From contig JANTQA010000057.1 of NCBI GenBank assembly GCA_027625915.1, positions 9,052,001 through 9,116,000 of the forward strand: 64,000 nucleotides of DNA, given 5' to 3'. Shown here piece by piece: positions 37,376 through 49,626 of the stretch (position 1 is the first letter of the stretch; each line of letters starts with the position of its first letter). The position numbers were made by a program, and so were the translations under genes. The stretch comes from Anaeramoeba flamelloides (lineage: Eukaryota > Metamonada > Anaeramoebidae). The notes under the pieces are model-generated. The model did no database searches. It was not told the origin of the DNA and saw only the letters and a list, made by a program, of their open reading frames with translations.

Positions 37376-38897
37376 TAACCTTAATTTTGAATACCTTTCC
37401 ACTTTTGTTTTTTCAATTTTCTCAATAATAGTTAGCTGTTTTCGAACTAGAACAAATAATATTAATTTAGAAATCCATAAACAATTTCAATGAATTTTCA
37501 AGATTTTCCTATTTTTTAAGGCAGTAAAAACGATAAAATTAATAGTTACACTTTATTAAATTTTGAAAGAAGATGAGATCACAACATTCTTTACTTTATT
37601 ATTGACTGGTTGTTTTTTAGTATTCAAATTACTTGTTGAAAAATAATTCAACAATTTTAATTTCACAAGTAAAATTAAATGTCACAAGAGAATCTGAAGT
37701 TGATTTGTTTAATCTACTTTAGGGTGTGTTAAATGTTTAACTTTTGTTCTTATCTCAACATTCTACTATAACATTTTCTTTTATGTTGGAAAAAAATTGT
37801 AAAAAATTGTTTATACCAATAAATTTTATTGATAAAAATCAAACAAAACCACAACTAAATAAATATGAAGTTTTCAGATCCAATTATAAATAAAAGAAAA
37901 TAATGAAAGTGTTGAATTCTGGTATAAGACTCTTATTTTAATTGAACTTAATGGAAAATTAAATAAGTCAAGAGATGGAGTTGATCAATAAAAAATAATA
38001 AAAAAACCGAACAAACTTTAGATATCTCATTTTATGTTGAATCTTTTTTATAAATATTTTGAATTTAAACTGATTTTTAAGAAAATTATTGTACCAATTG
38101 ATTTTTGTAACTAAAGAGAATAAAAAAATATTAGATAGGTTTCATTATATAGATAATTTAGTGTATTTTTATGGTTAACAAATGCTATATGATAATAAAT
38201 TCTGATTCAATGAGTATTCCAAAAATAATAATCTTGACTGTGGTATATGTAAATGTTCGGTTAATCCATCAACCAGGCCTAAAACCAAAAGAAAAATGCC
38301 TTTAGATCTTATCACTGGTTTAATTGTTTCTTTTAATTTATTTTTCAAAATTAATACATTCTTTTAATGATCTTATAGTGCTCAAATTATTGTTATCTTT
38401 CAAATTCGATAATCTGTTAAAATTGCTTGAAAAGTTATAAAGTATGAAATTCAAATTAGTTATCAAGACTGGTTGGGATACCAATGATATGATTTGTATT
38501 AAAAGTCTATCTAATAGAATATCACATTTTCAAGTAATTACACATTTACTAAAATTGGTTAGGAATTGTAATAAAAATGATAAAATCAATCTTGTACTTC
38601 GAAAAGAATAATTATTATGATTTCAAGGATTTTTTAATATTCATAAAACACTAGATGCTTTGTTGATTTCTATGCTTAACTCGCAATAAGGTTTTTAAAT
38701 TCATGATTATCTCTATAAAATCGCTATATTTTCGAAAATCTTGTCTTCAATATTTTATAGCTATAATTTAACAAACAGAAAAATTCGATAAAATCTTGAT
38801 AATAATTTAAAAATAGTGATAAATATCAAAATATCGTGATAAAAAAGTAATCACAATATAATAGTTCATGGGTTTTTGGGCTAATTGAGAAATTTTT
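37376..38897. other. Spacer without recognised features
   Basis: 1.5 kb of A/T-rich DNA. A short piece at 37740-37775 (ATCTCAACATTCTACTATAA) echoes the family H interior, and about 38700-38860 has degenerate TATCGTGATAAAA motifs like those near 3640-3690. No gene is supported. Confidence 0.5.
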
Positions 38898-38899
38898 TA

Positions 38900-39070
38900 C
38901 AGTCAGTTCCACTTTTAAGGCACAAACTTTCAACGAAATTTAAGGCACAAAAAAATCTCAAATTAATACACAAAATTTGTAATTTTTTTTTACAACTTAT
39001 TTTTACTAGAATTTGATTTTTGTTCGGGAAATTTCATTGAAGTTTGTGCATTAAATTTGGATCTGATAGT
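38900..39070. mobile_element. TA-flanked MITE (CAGTCAGTTCCAC family), older copy
   Basis: The left end CAGTCAGTTCCACTTTTAAG is preceded by TA (38898-38899); the right end is GGATCTGATAGT followed by TA. It is a diverged copy of the element at 52792-52987, with AAGGCACAAACTTTCA and TGTGCATTAAA in the same order. Confidence 0.7.
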
Positions 39071-39169
39071 TAGATTTTTTGTACATTTAATTTTTTTTTT
39101 TTTCTTATTCTTCTTCTTATATCTTTGTATTGTGTAGTAAACACAGCAATAAAGTATAGCGTTTTTTGT

Positions 39170-39226
39170 TTAATTGATCACCAATTGAAGGAAAATTACT
39201 CTTTATTCCTATTTATTATTATAATT
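39170..39226. repeat. Solo end of the 4011-5770 long-TIR family
   Basis: TTTAATTGATCACCAATTGAAGGAAAATTACTC matches the complement of the 4011 terminal repeat (key string GAAGGAAAATTACTCT). No partner end was found nearby. Confidence 0.45.
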
Positions 39227-40412
39227 TTTAATTTAATAATTCCAATTAAAAAAAAAACACATCAAATTTATATTAAAATACATTCTGGAAATGGGTTATT
39301 ATTAGTTTGATCATAAAATTCTTTTGAGATTTTATATTTAAAAAAAAAAAGTTGAAAAGGATAAAATTTTTTATTTCCACTTCAAACAGTTCCTTTCTAT
39401 TTATAAAAGTTCTTTCAAAACTATCAATTACTTTAAGATACAATTAACAACCTAATCTCTATAAAAACATTCTAAGATTTTTATGAAAAAAAAAAAAAAA
39501 GTCTCAAGTCATGTTAAACTTCAAAAGATTTTTTTAAGGTAATTTTAAATTTTTAATTCTTCATTTTCTCCTGTAAACTGGAATATTATAATTTGATGAT
39601 TTTTTGTGGTTTTTATGATTTTTTGTGATAAACTAGATCCAATTGCGTTTTTTGTTTTTAATATTAACTTAAATTAATTTTTAACATCATATTAATATAT
39701 ATATTATCATCAAACCTTCTAATAATTTTCAAAGATTGTAAAAGTAATAGAAAGATATAGTTTTTTAATTTTATTTTTATGGGGTATTTTGATAAATTCG
39801 AGGTTTAAAGTCAAGCAAATATTTAAAAAAAAAAAAAAAGTTTTAAATATCTCATTATGATTTAAAAGTTCTAAATAAATTTTTTTTTTTTATTTATGAA
39901 AATTCAAAAGAATTATCTCGAAAAAAATGTTATGGTGCTTTTGAAAGAAGATAAAAAAGATGTTTATTATTTAATTAATAATAAAAAAGTTTACAAAACA
40001 TATCAGGTAAGATAACAATAAAAAAAAAAAAAAAAAAGATTTTATTTAATTAACTAATAATTGTTTAAAAATATTAATATTTTATTTCCGATTCAAAAAG
40101 ATTTACTATTTAAAATACCTGGCATTATTATATAAATAGTTTTAGATAAAAAATACAAAAGAAACATGAAATTTTCGTTTCTTAAAATAGTAAAATTTCG
40201 AAAAAAATTAATTTATATTTTATTTTTTGATTGAGATCCCAAGTATATTTGGTTTTGGTAAATATTTATTGATAACATTATATCTGAATAATTACTAAGG
40301 AAAATATAAATAGAATTTAATAATAAGAGGTGAATGATTTAGGTATTATATCTTAAAGAAATAATATCTATAAAATATTCAATAAATTTCTCAAAAATTA
40401 TTATATATATTT

Positions 40413-41104
40413 ATAAACTCTGTTTAAGTCAAAGGTTACGAACATTTTTTTTCAAATATCAATTATTTTATATAAATAACCTTTGAAGAGCAAATAGTAA
40501 ATAAACAGAATAATAAACTCAAAGAATTTTTAATATATGTCTGAAACAAAAATAATTAGAAAATTATTTTTCATAAAAATAGAAAAACTCAAATTCCCAG
40601 AGATAGTTTGAGAAAAACAACAATGTTTGTTTTGAACTTCTACAGGTATTTGAATAATAAATAAGAAACACTGTTCACTTCATTTTCCATACTTTTCTTT
40701 TATGATTAAAGTCTCCAAACGAAGTGTGTTGGTATTTGAGGTCTCTATTTAAAAAAGAAAATGAAAATGAAGTGAAAACTTTTCACATTTATTAAACAAA
40801 TATCAAGATCAAAGATCGAATAGAATTCCAATAGAAATCAATATGATTTTGCAACAATCATTTCCACAGTTTCAATAACCTTAGCATAACAAATTTTTAC
40901 CAAGTGATAATTGATATTGCAATAAAAAAAAATATTGCAGATGAATTAGGTTTTGAAAAAAAAATCAAAAAAAAAAATGTGTAAAAATGATTTCAATTTT
41001 GAAAATTTCCAAAATAAATTTTTTTTTTAATATCCATGTAAACCCTTTAAACACATACATTTCGCCCATTGCAACTGGGCCCCGTTGACTGGAAAATAAT
41101 TTAT
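40413..41104 (+). mobile_element. Family M2 element, copy 1 (692 bp)
   Basis: The left TIR ATAAACTCTGTTTAAGTCAA and the right-end complement TTTTCCAGTCAACGGGGCCC are inverted. The interior is colinear with 49793-50503 and, inverted, with 54756-55454, including CTTGATATTTGTTTAATAAA (minus strand) and AACCCTTTAAACACAT. A central inverted repeat (CACTTCATTTTCCAT facing ATGAAAATGAAGTG) can form a hairpin. No protein is encoded. Confidence 0.8.
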
Positions 41105-41208
41105 ATTTTGAATATATTATCAGTAATTTTAATCGTCGATTTTACTAAAAATATATTTTCTGTTTTTTTTTTGTTAATGTTTTGGGAAAAAAGAGTTTAA
41201 AGTTACCA

Positions 41209-41600
41209 ATATTCACTCCATATCACTCAAACGAGCTGAGTCCAAAAATGAAAAATCCTGATTTTTCTAAGAATCACTGAACATAAGATTATTTAGTAAT
41301 AAGAGAAACAATAAACTTTAGACTAGAGTCAATAATCACAAAAGAACTATCTGACCAACTCAATTTCAAAAAAAAAATATTAAAAAAAAATTTTAGATCT
41401 TTCCTTTCATTGGAATGTCTCATTCAAAATTTCTCAATTTCTTTGGAAAATTAAAATTTTTTTCAATCTGATTTTTTTCATACTTAATATATACTTTTTA
41501 CTTAAATTACTAATCCTCGATTTTCTTAAAGTTAATTCGGATTTTTAATAAATATTTTTTTTTTTCAAATTTACTTTAATATAAAAAAAAAATGATCAAA
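41209..41600. mobile_element. Family M3 element, copy 2 (right end missing)
   Basis: The left end CATATCACTCAAACGAGCTG and interior CTTTCATTGGAATGTCTCAT match 16185-16712. Similarity fades at about 41600 before the right terminus. It lies about 100 bases after M2 copy 1. Confidence 0.6.
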
Positions 41601-41857
41601 TGAAACATAAATAATAAATAAAAATACAGTTTATTTTATTTAAAATCCCTAGAAAAAATTAATAAAAAAAAAAGATTATAAACAAAAAAAAAAAGGAAAA
41701 AAATAAAAAAACAAATAATTAAATAGACAAATATATCTATGATTAATTATTAAACAAATAGTTTTTTTAATAAACATTTGATTGTTTTAAACAAGAATAT
41801 CAATCAAATAATTAATTTATTAATCAAACATTGTACTTTATGATGTGCATAAATAGC

Positions 41858-41957
41858 AAAAGAAAAAAAAAAGGAAAGAAAAAAATAAAGGAAAGAAAGA
41901 AAAGAAAGGGAAAGAAAGGAAAAGAAAAGAAAAGGAAAAAAAAAAAAAAAAAAAAAA
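41858..41957 (+). repeat. Polypurine tract, about 100 bp
   Basis: A run of A and G only, broken by a single T at 41886; 41887-41957 is unbroken purine, ending in an A run. It lies about 50 bases past the stop of the coiled-coil gene, whose transcript would carry the complementary pyrimidines, so it may be part of that gene's 3' end. Confidence 0.9.
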
Positions 41958-42010
41958 TACATTAATTGGTTAACCAATCATTAAGTCGATTATTTCTTTT
42001 GATCTAAGAA

Positions 42011-43369
42011 TCATTTTTTTTGTTCAAGTTGTGTTTGTAAGTTTTGTATTTGCAAATCTCGTTTATTTAGCATTCTTTGTAGAACATTGTAGTCTTGTTG
42101 TTTTTGGCGTATTGAAACCTGTTGTTGTTCATATTTAATTTTAAAAGAGATCAGTTCGTTTTCCTTTGCCAATTTTTTAAATTTCTTTTTCTTGGGGAAC
42201 ATTTTCATTTTGTTTGAGATCAAACTGCTTGTGTTGTTGGTCTTTTTCTCAAGTTCTTTAATTTTGTTGATAAATTTGCTTTCTAATTGCTCAAGCTCAA
42301 GATTTAAAGATCTGTTGGCGATTTTCAAGCTGTTGATAATTGCTTGGTTTTCCTTCCCGATGGAGCTTAGGTTGTCGATTGTCAAAGTTTGTTTTTTCTC
42401 TTGGGCCTTACAGTCCTCGACTGTCGCTTTCAAATTTTTAATGATTTCATTTTTCCCATTTAAGATCTGGTTCATATTCTTCAGCTCGAGAAGGATTCTT
42501 TGAAACTGTTTCTTGGTTTTCATCGATTGCCTTTTGAGCAAATTATAACTGGACTGATCAACGCTTATCTGTGATTCTTGGTAGCAATGGAAATTGTCTT
42601 CTCCGTAATCGATGTCATTGAGATTATACCTTTCGTTGATCTTGGAAAACTCAAAGTTGTGCAGGGACTCGGAGGTGGATCCTAATTCTGACTGTATTTC
42701 CTCAATTATGTGTTCACTGTAAAGTTGGTTGTCGTCGACAGTTCTTGTCTGGGGACGAATTTTGACAAACGACAAACTGTCCATTGATTTGTGGATTTTT
42801 CTCATTTGGCTCATGCTGCTGCTTTTCTTCATAATTTTTTTTTGTTTCTCTTGCTTTTTTTGTTGATGCTTTATGATTGACTTTTGCTTCACGATTTGGT
42901 TGCAAAGCTTTCTTGCCTTGGACCTTAAATCTGTGCATCTTTTCTTTAATTTTAAATTCAAATTCAAAAGACGATGCTTTTCGTTGACTAAATCTGAGAT
43001 TTGCTTCCCATAGACCCGATACTCTTCCATTCCTTGTTTTTCCTTGTTAAGTTTGTTGATCACTAAGCAAAGAGTGTTTTTTTCTTCAAGGATTGTGTTT
43101 TTTTCGTCGAGGATCGCTTTTTTTTCGTCGAGGTATGTTTTTTGTTGCTCGTATTGCTTGCCCCTTAAATCTTGGTTTTCTTTTTCCAATTTTTGCACTT
43201 TTTGCTGCAAAAATTTCATTTTTAAATTCCCTATCCGGTTAGAGTTACGGTTTTGGTTTTGGTTTTGTTTTTGTTTTTGTTTTTGTTGTTCGTGGGATTC
43301 AAAAAGCCCATTTGTGGTGTTGAGGAGAGAAGAAGTAAAAATTAATGATCGGTGCCTTGGGTTTGACAT
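42011..43369 (-). CDS. Coiled-coil protein, 452 aa, family unknown
   Basis: An intact frame from ATG at 43369 to TAA. The N-terminus (MSNPRHRSLIFTSSLL) is followed by a pure KQKQKQNQNQ repeat. A first coiled coil covers about residues 50-180, with an internal repeat of LDEKKAILDEKNTILEEKN. A less ordered, Ser-rich middle (about 185-270) includes KIHKSMDSLSFVKIRPQTR. A second long coiled coil runs from about 280 to the end, with heptad-like leucines (LELKNMNQILNGKNEIIKNL; LQRMLNKRDLQIQNLQTQLE). There are no membrane, enzymatic or motor motifs. Such proteins are often cytoskeletal, centrosomal or vesicle-tethering scaffolds; this is inference only. It is a single exon. Confidence 0.85.
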   Translation of the reverse strand: MSNPRHRSLIFTSSLLNTTNGLFESHEQQKQKQKQNQNQNRNSNRIGNLKMKFLQQKVQKLEKENQDLRGKQYEQQKTYLDEKKAILDEKNTILEEKNTLCLVINKLNKEKQGMEEYRVYGKQISDLVNEKHRLLNLNLKLKKRCTDLRSKARKLCNQIVKQKSIIKHQQKKQEKQKKIMKKSSSMSQMRKIHKSMDSLSFVKIRPQTRTVDDNQLYSEHIIEEIQSELGSTSESLHNFEFSKINERYNLNDIDYGEDNFHCYQESQISVDQSSYNLLKRQSMKTKKQFQRILLELKNMNQILNGKNEIIKNLKATVEDCKAQEKKQTLTIDNLSSIGKENQAIINSLKIANRSLNLELEQLESKFINKIKELEKKTNNTSSLISNKMKMFPKKKKFKKLAKENELISFKIKYEQQQVSIRQKQQDYNVLQRMLNKRDLQIQNLQTQLEQKK

Positions 43370-45351
43370 TATTTAAGATGATTTGTTATTTTTTTGTTTT
43401 TTCAGTTAAAATTTTTATTTCGTTTATTAAAGATTGAAAAAACCTCGAAAAAATAATTGATAAAAAAATGAATTTTTGTTTCTTGAACAATTCAAAGAAT
43501 CAGAAAAGTCCAAAAGTATTTGAAAACTAACTGATCTTTTTACTAAAATCACATCCAAAAATTCATTTATTTTTTTAAAAAGGGCTTTTTGTATTTTTTT
43601 ATTTGGTCAGTTAGATTCTTTTTTGGAGAAATTCCGAATCTTCACTGTCCTTTTTCCACCGTGTTATTGAACTTAAATTGAGAAAGTTTGATAAAATTGT
43701 TTTATTAAACGTAATGTCTTTTTAAAAATTAATTTGAAATTTAATTGAGAATTGAAGGGTAGTGCTTTTGACAGAGGAACTGGGGTTGGTTTATAAAAAT
43801 TATGGTACAAATAAATGGATTTATGTAATGATGGATTTTTATTTTTAAAGTTAAAATTTAAATTCTTTCGAAATTATTTTTATTTAGTAAAGATTGACCG
43901 ATCATGAATTTTTATATTTACGATCATTTTTTTGCGGTTTGTTGTTCTAAATGGATTTTTAAATTCAAAAACTTTTTTCTGATACAATAGGAACATTTGG
44001 CAAAATGAAACACACAATTATCTTTACTTTGGTCGACATTTTTGGTAAATACCTTTACAAGATATTTTTATCAGCAATAAATTATTTATTGTAATAATTT
44101 TAAACTTTTCTTAAAAATTTTTTGAAGTAACTTTTACATCTTGAGGTTTTATCAAAGAGAGGGCTACTGTTTGTTTTCTTTAAGGATATAATAAATTATT
44201 AAAATGAAAAAATAAAAATTGTTTATTGTTTAAAATTTCCAAAACCATCAGAATTATTTTTGTAGTTTTTTTTAAAACTTTACTAAAAATTATTTTTATT
44301 AACAAAAATCAAAGTTATATTTATCATAACTTAAACAAGAGCTTATACATCAGAATTTTAAATGGAATGATTTTTATAGAGGTAATAAATAGCAAATTTT
44401 AATTTAAATAATAATGGTATTTTTGATGAAAAAATTTTGACTTCATAATCCTAATTTCCTAAGAAAATCCCAAGAAAAAGATTTTAATTTGTGATCTCAA
44501 TTCCTTTGTCTGATTCTTTTCTAGATTATGCACTGTGGTATTTTTTTTGTAAACAAAGAATTTAAAGGGTATCTCAAATTTAAGAATAGAAAAAAAGATA
44601 ACCAACTGAAATTTGGACATATTTAAATTTTTTTTAATTCAGAAAAAAGATTTTCTAATTAGAATTTTCTAATTCGAAAAATTAAAGAGTTTCAAGATTC
44701 ATTCTATAGTTATCCATTTTTTTTGATTGTAAAATCTATTGTCAAAATAATTTTAACTTTGATCCACATTCGTAATTTCACAGTTAACTTCTTCGGGTGT
44801 ATTCTGTATTAATAAAGCGATTTTGGTTGTTGTTTTTAAGAGCTTTTAATCAATACTGTTCTTTTTTTTTTTCAATTGAAGGGAGTTAATGAAAATAGTT
44901 TTGGTTGGAAAAGTACAATAACTTCACAGTTAAAGTTAATATGGCATTTCTTAAGAGTTAAAATAATTTGAAAAAGGTGAAAAAAAAATGTGCTTGAGGA
45001 TTAATATCAGAATAAACAAATTATTGAAATACTTTCGATAGACAGTCTCTGGATATTCTTATTTTGAAGATTTTGTGATTCTGAGTTGATGAAATTTTGG
45101 TTAAAATTATTACTAAATTGGATTTTTGGTTGTGTTTTGTTCAAAAGTTGAAAAATACATTTTTTTTAAAATCGAAATATTTTTTTCATTTCTTTTAACA
45201 AGGGTTATTTCAGTTTAAAAAGTACAGACGGTATGATGTAAGACAGTTTTCCTGTATTCAACAATCAAAATGTCTTTGTTGGGAGATCGAATTTCAAATT
45301 TAAATCAATTTTTTTGCCAATTTTGAAGACGAATTTCTTTTAAGGGAGTAG
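43370..45351. other. 5' flank of the coiled-coil gene and gene-free spacer
   Basis: About 2 kb of A/T-rich DNA without recognisable genes or window repeats. It should hold the promoter of the coiled-coil gene near 43370. Confidence 0.5.
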
Positions 45352-46865
45352 CAACGGTAAAGGAATATTTTTCATTTTTTGTGATTTTGAAGAGGAACAG
45401 AAAATAGCATTTTGTACTTTGGTTTTATTTCATTGATTTTTATTATTTCAAGTAACACATACTTCTTTCGCTACAATTTCGGTTGTTTTTATTTTTTCTA
45501 ATTTCCTGTAATTGACACCAAAAATAATATTCGCTCTTATGTTATTATTAAAAATTGAATGGGAATTGTCGATCAATAAACTAATAAAGAAAAAAATTCC
45601 AAGAGAAAAAACTGAAACATTTTTTGCTTATTTTGGAAAACATAATTAAAAATCTATTATTTTGGAATTGAATAAAGAGTTACTTATTGAAATGTGAATT
45701 CAAAAAGGTTAAAAAAGTTTAGATACTCAGTTTTTTGATCATAAGAGATTGATACAAAATAGATTTGTAATAAAAAACTTGAATACCTTGAAATACTACA
45801 ATTGTTCGAAAAATAAGAACGTATTTTATTTTTTTGGATGGAATAATTTTTTTGGAAAACAACAATTCCAATTTCGAATTCTAAAGTATAAAACGGAATT
45901 CAGGGAAGAGGAAGACTGGAAAGTCGTGTTTAATTGCTTTTTTGAAATGAAATTTTTTATTCAAAAATTAAATCCATAATAGACATCGGGGATTTGTTAC
46001 TCATTTTCATTCATGAGATTTACTTTTTGAGATTATTTATTACAAAGGGGATTTCAAAAATTACAAATACACATCAGGAATAAAACTGTTTGTAGCTTGA
46101 ATGTTTGGTAGTAATTATCTTTTATCTTTTTTTAGTTGAAGAAAAGAACAAATAAAAGTAATTTATTTTCTCAACACATAGAAAGAATAGTTTAATTTCA
46201 ATTTTGATTTAAAAATTGTTTTGTTTTGGTGGAGCGTTTTCCACTCGGTACAAAAAAACAGGAGTTCTATTTTTTCAAGAAAAAAATTTTAAATGAAATT
46301 TCCATTTTTAAAAAGAAATAAAATGATTTTCTTTATTTATTCGAATTTTGGAAGAAAAACCAGCAAACCCAAACCCTTGTTAACAGATCTTGAAATGATT
46401 TTGATTTTAGTAACTACAAAATAATGAAACTTTGTAAATTTTTTTATTTTTTTTCGATTACAAGTAAAAGATTATGGGGGGTTTTTGAACTGAAATAGTG
46501 AACCGGGGGTTAGTTTTAACAATCTTATAATCGAAATTAGCTGTCTATATTCATTAAAACAAATTCTTTAAAAAAAACATTATCCCCGTATATTAAGACA
46601 TACATTGGATTTTTTAATTTTTTTTAAAAAGTCACAAAATTGTTGTTAGGGTAGAGTGTTGAGTTGAATTACATAAAATAGTGTTTCGAATGTTGAATGA
46701 CTTATCTTTTATTCTTATCTGAACATTCTATTGTGAAATTTAAATTTTTTCATTTTTTATATTTTTCCTCCTTTTTGAAAATTTTTAATAATCGAAACAA
46801 AAAGCAATTTAGAAAGACTTTTTTTCAGAGAAATTTGGAATAAATGGATTTTTTTTTAAGGGACA
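45352..46865. mobile_element. Family H element, copy 2 (left half, split by 1.1 kb)
   Basis: 45352-45470 (TTTTAAGGGAGTAGCAACGG, then TTTATTTCATTGATTTTTAT) matches the left end of 36001-37375. The match resumes at about 46590 (GGATTTTTTAATTTTTTTT, GTTGAGTTGAATTACA, GAATGTTGAATGACTTATC) and ends at about 46865. The 1.1 kb between holds one short frame (45749-45979) that I do not recognise. Confidence 0.6.
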
Positions 46866-47307
46866 AGTCTTCTACGACAAAAAGGCAAAATTTTAAAATA
46901 TGTTATTGTTTGTATTCTCTACTTACAAATTTTGTAGATCCCAAGTGTCAAAAAATTCTGATCGACTAAGAAAGCCATAAAAGAAAATTAGTTTAGTGAG
47001 ATCAATTTTTTTTTTCATTTTTTCTGAAAAAGAAAACCATTGAAATTCTTTTTTTTTTCTTCCAATTTATCAAGTTTTTACCCCGTTTATTACAATTTTG
47101 ATCATTATTATACTATAACACTTCTTTGTTACCAGCAATATTAATATAACGATTTTTTTTCAATTTTGAGACAAAACTTTTGGTTTACTAAAAAAATGAT
47201 ATATTCAACGGATTAAAAAATAATTGTATTTTTTTAAGAAGAGTAGTTCTAATAATCAAATTTTTAAAGCCATGTAAAAATGTTACTCTGAAATTTTGTT
47301 TTTGTAT

Positions 47308-48783
47308 TAAGGGACTATTCTCTATTATTTTTATTTTTTTGACCGATAACTAAATAAGGAATCCTTATCTTGAAATATGTTTAAAAGTGAAAATAGACAG
47401 GTTTTTTCAATGTTTAAACTTTTTGTTCTTGTTTTTTTAAAATTTTCCTTTCCTGTCAAAAAAAGTGACTTTGAAAAATTTTTTTTAAAAAAAATTCTTT
47501 AATGGATGAGAATTTTTTGATTAATTTTATATTTAATTATTTTCTCAAAAATAATATTTATTCTCATTTTGAAAAACGAAAAAATAATTTAAAACTAGTG
47601 AATATTTTCTTTTTCGCTTCTTTTCATCCAACTTGACTTTATAAAGAACTCAATTTGTTTTATCAATAATTACTTTTTATAAAAAAAAGTTCTTATTCTT
47701 TTCTTTGTTTTTTTTTTGACTCGGACAAAAAATTTTTGAATGATAATTTGGGAAAAGTTAAAAAAACTTCAAATTCAACAAAAACTAAAGAGTGTAAACT
47801 CAAAAAGTAGATTCATAAAAAAAAAAAGAATGGTACAAGAGAAGAAAGAAAATCTTTTATCAAGAGTAAAGCATATATTGCATATTTTTTTCGAATCAAA
47901 CTGCTTTTTCATGCAGATCCAAAAAAAAAATTTCAGGTTTATTTTTCAAACTATTTTTTGTACTTCTTCAACAAAAATAACAAGGGTTTGCTTTCTTGCT
48001 CATATTTTTTTTTATTTTTTGTAACATTGCGAAAAGTTGAAAAAAAACAACTTTCAAAAAAGTGAAAAAAATGGAAATGTTTTTTATTTCCATAAAAACA
48101 ATATCTAAATTTAATGAATGTCATTTAACAAGATTTCATTACTATACTAAGAAATTTTTCACTTTGATTTGAAATCTAAGTAATTGGCAAAAAAAAATAT
48201 AAATCTCTATTAAATTTACCTAAAAAAATTTAAACTAAAATTCAAAATTTTACACACAGTTAAAACGTTCCAAACATTCACAATAATTCAATTTCACTTA
48301 AATTGAAGATAATTTTGATTTTTGCAAAATAAGAAAATCTTTTTTTCATCTTTTAGTTATTCTTTTCATTCCGTTGTTTTCATTACGTAATTTGTTTCGT
48401 TGGATCAAAATTTTTTACAATCATTTAGTATTAGGTTAAAGTTGAGTTATTACAAATAGAAGAACTCAAATAAATTAATTGGTAGTATCTAACCTTTTGA
48501 TCGATCAATATTCCTAATAGAATTTAAACAAATTTACCAATCAATTTTTTTGTTTTGCTCTCTCCAAAATTTTTAATACACCCTTGATTTATTTGTATTG
48601 ATAATTATTTATTTACTGTTTTGTGAGTATTGTAATTTATAAACAAGTGTTAGCATTTCAATTAGTGAATGGTTATAATTTGGTAAATCTTCTTGAATTG
48701 ATTAAATAAGTTTTTTTTTTGACAAATCGAATTTTGGTGTGTTAAAAATTTTGAATTGGGGTTTAATATAGACTATTCCCTTA
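47308..48783. mobile_element. Possible family H-type element, 1.48 kb
   Basis: Inverted ends TTAAGGGACTATTCTCTATT and, as complement of the right end, TTAAGGGAATAGTCTATATT. The termini resemble family H, but the interior is not the same. A family M1 MITE lies inside. No transposase frame was seen, and the pairing of the two ends is a judgement. Confidence 0.45.
48231..48592 (+). mobile_element. Family M1 MITE, copy 2 (diverged)
   Basis: Colinear with 57019-57374: TAAACTAAAATTC, ACACACAGTTAAAACG, TAATTTGTTTCGTTGGATC, CTTTTGATCGATCAATATT, ACAAATTTACC. More diverged than the other two copies. Confidence 0.6.
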
Positions 48784-49626
48784 AGACAAAATTCGGTTTT
48801 TCAAAATAAAATTGTCTTTCGGATATTTGAGAATTAATTAATTTTATCCTCAAAATTCAAATTCAATTTTTTTCTGTCAAAAATGATTTGAATTGTTATA
48901 AGGATTCTTGTGAATAAGACCAAACAATTTGATAGAAAAAATTTTGAAAATTTGATAGAAAAATTTTTTTTAATTTTTTTTCATTTTTGGAAAATCAGAA
49001 AACAACTTTTTCAAAACCTTAAAGAAAAAAATTTTTTTGCTTAATAGATCTTAATTTAATTGATAAATTGGAGTTAATCTTCTACCGAATATTCATTTAT
49101 TGAATCACCTATACCACAATTTGTTTTATTGGCTAAGATTTGAATTGAAATATTAATCAAAAAAAGAAAAACCAAATAAATAATTTGCTTTCGAAATCAA
49201 TTGATTTTCCCATAAAACGAAAAATTTATTTTCCCATTTTCAAGAATTAACTTAATTCTTAAACAAAAAATTGGTTACTTTTTTTCGTTTTATATCGGAA
49301 AGATGTAAATTTTGAATTTCAAAAAAGAGACTCAAATCAATAAATTGTTTAAATGAAGTTAACTCATCCATTTCATAAGTCGAAACACAAATAACAAAAA
49401 AAAAAAATTTTCAAGATCTTGACAAAATTTCATTTTATTTTTCAAAAATGACTACCCCCTTAAAAAGAATAATAACATTAAAATTGAGGGGGTCACGAAA
49501 GGAAATTTGAATATTACTTAAATAGCTAGAAGGGTTCAAAAAATATAATACTTATCCAAAAAAATATCTAGTTAGAGTTTTAAACACTTGGAGTTGATGG
49601 AATTGGAGAAGTGGATATGATTACTG

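Noticed and set aside
41858-41957. Polypurine tract as part of a retroelement
   Set aside because: No long terminal repeat, primer site or reverse transcriptase lies nearby; it sits at the end of a host gene.
42192-43376. Frames overlapping the coiled-coil gene on both strands
   Set aside because: Shadows of the 452-residue gene, caused by its repetitive codons.
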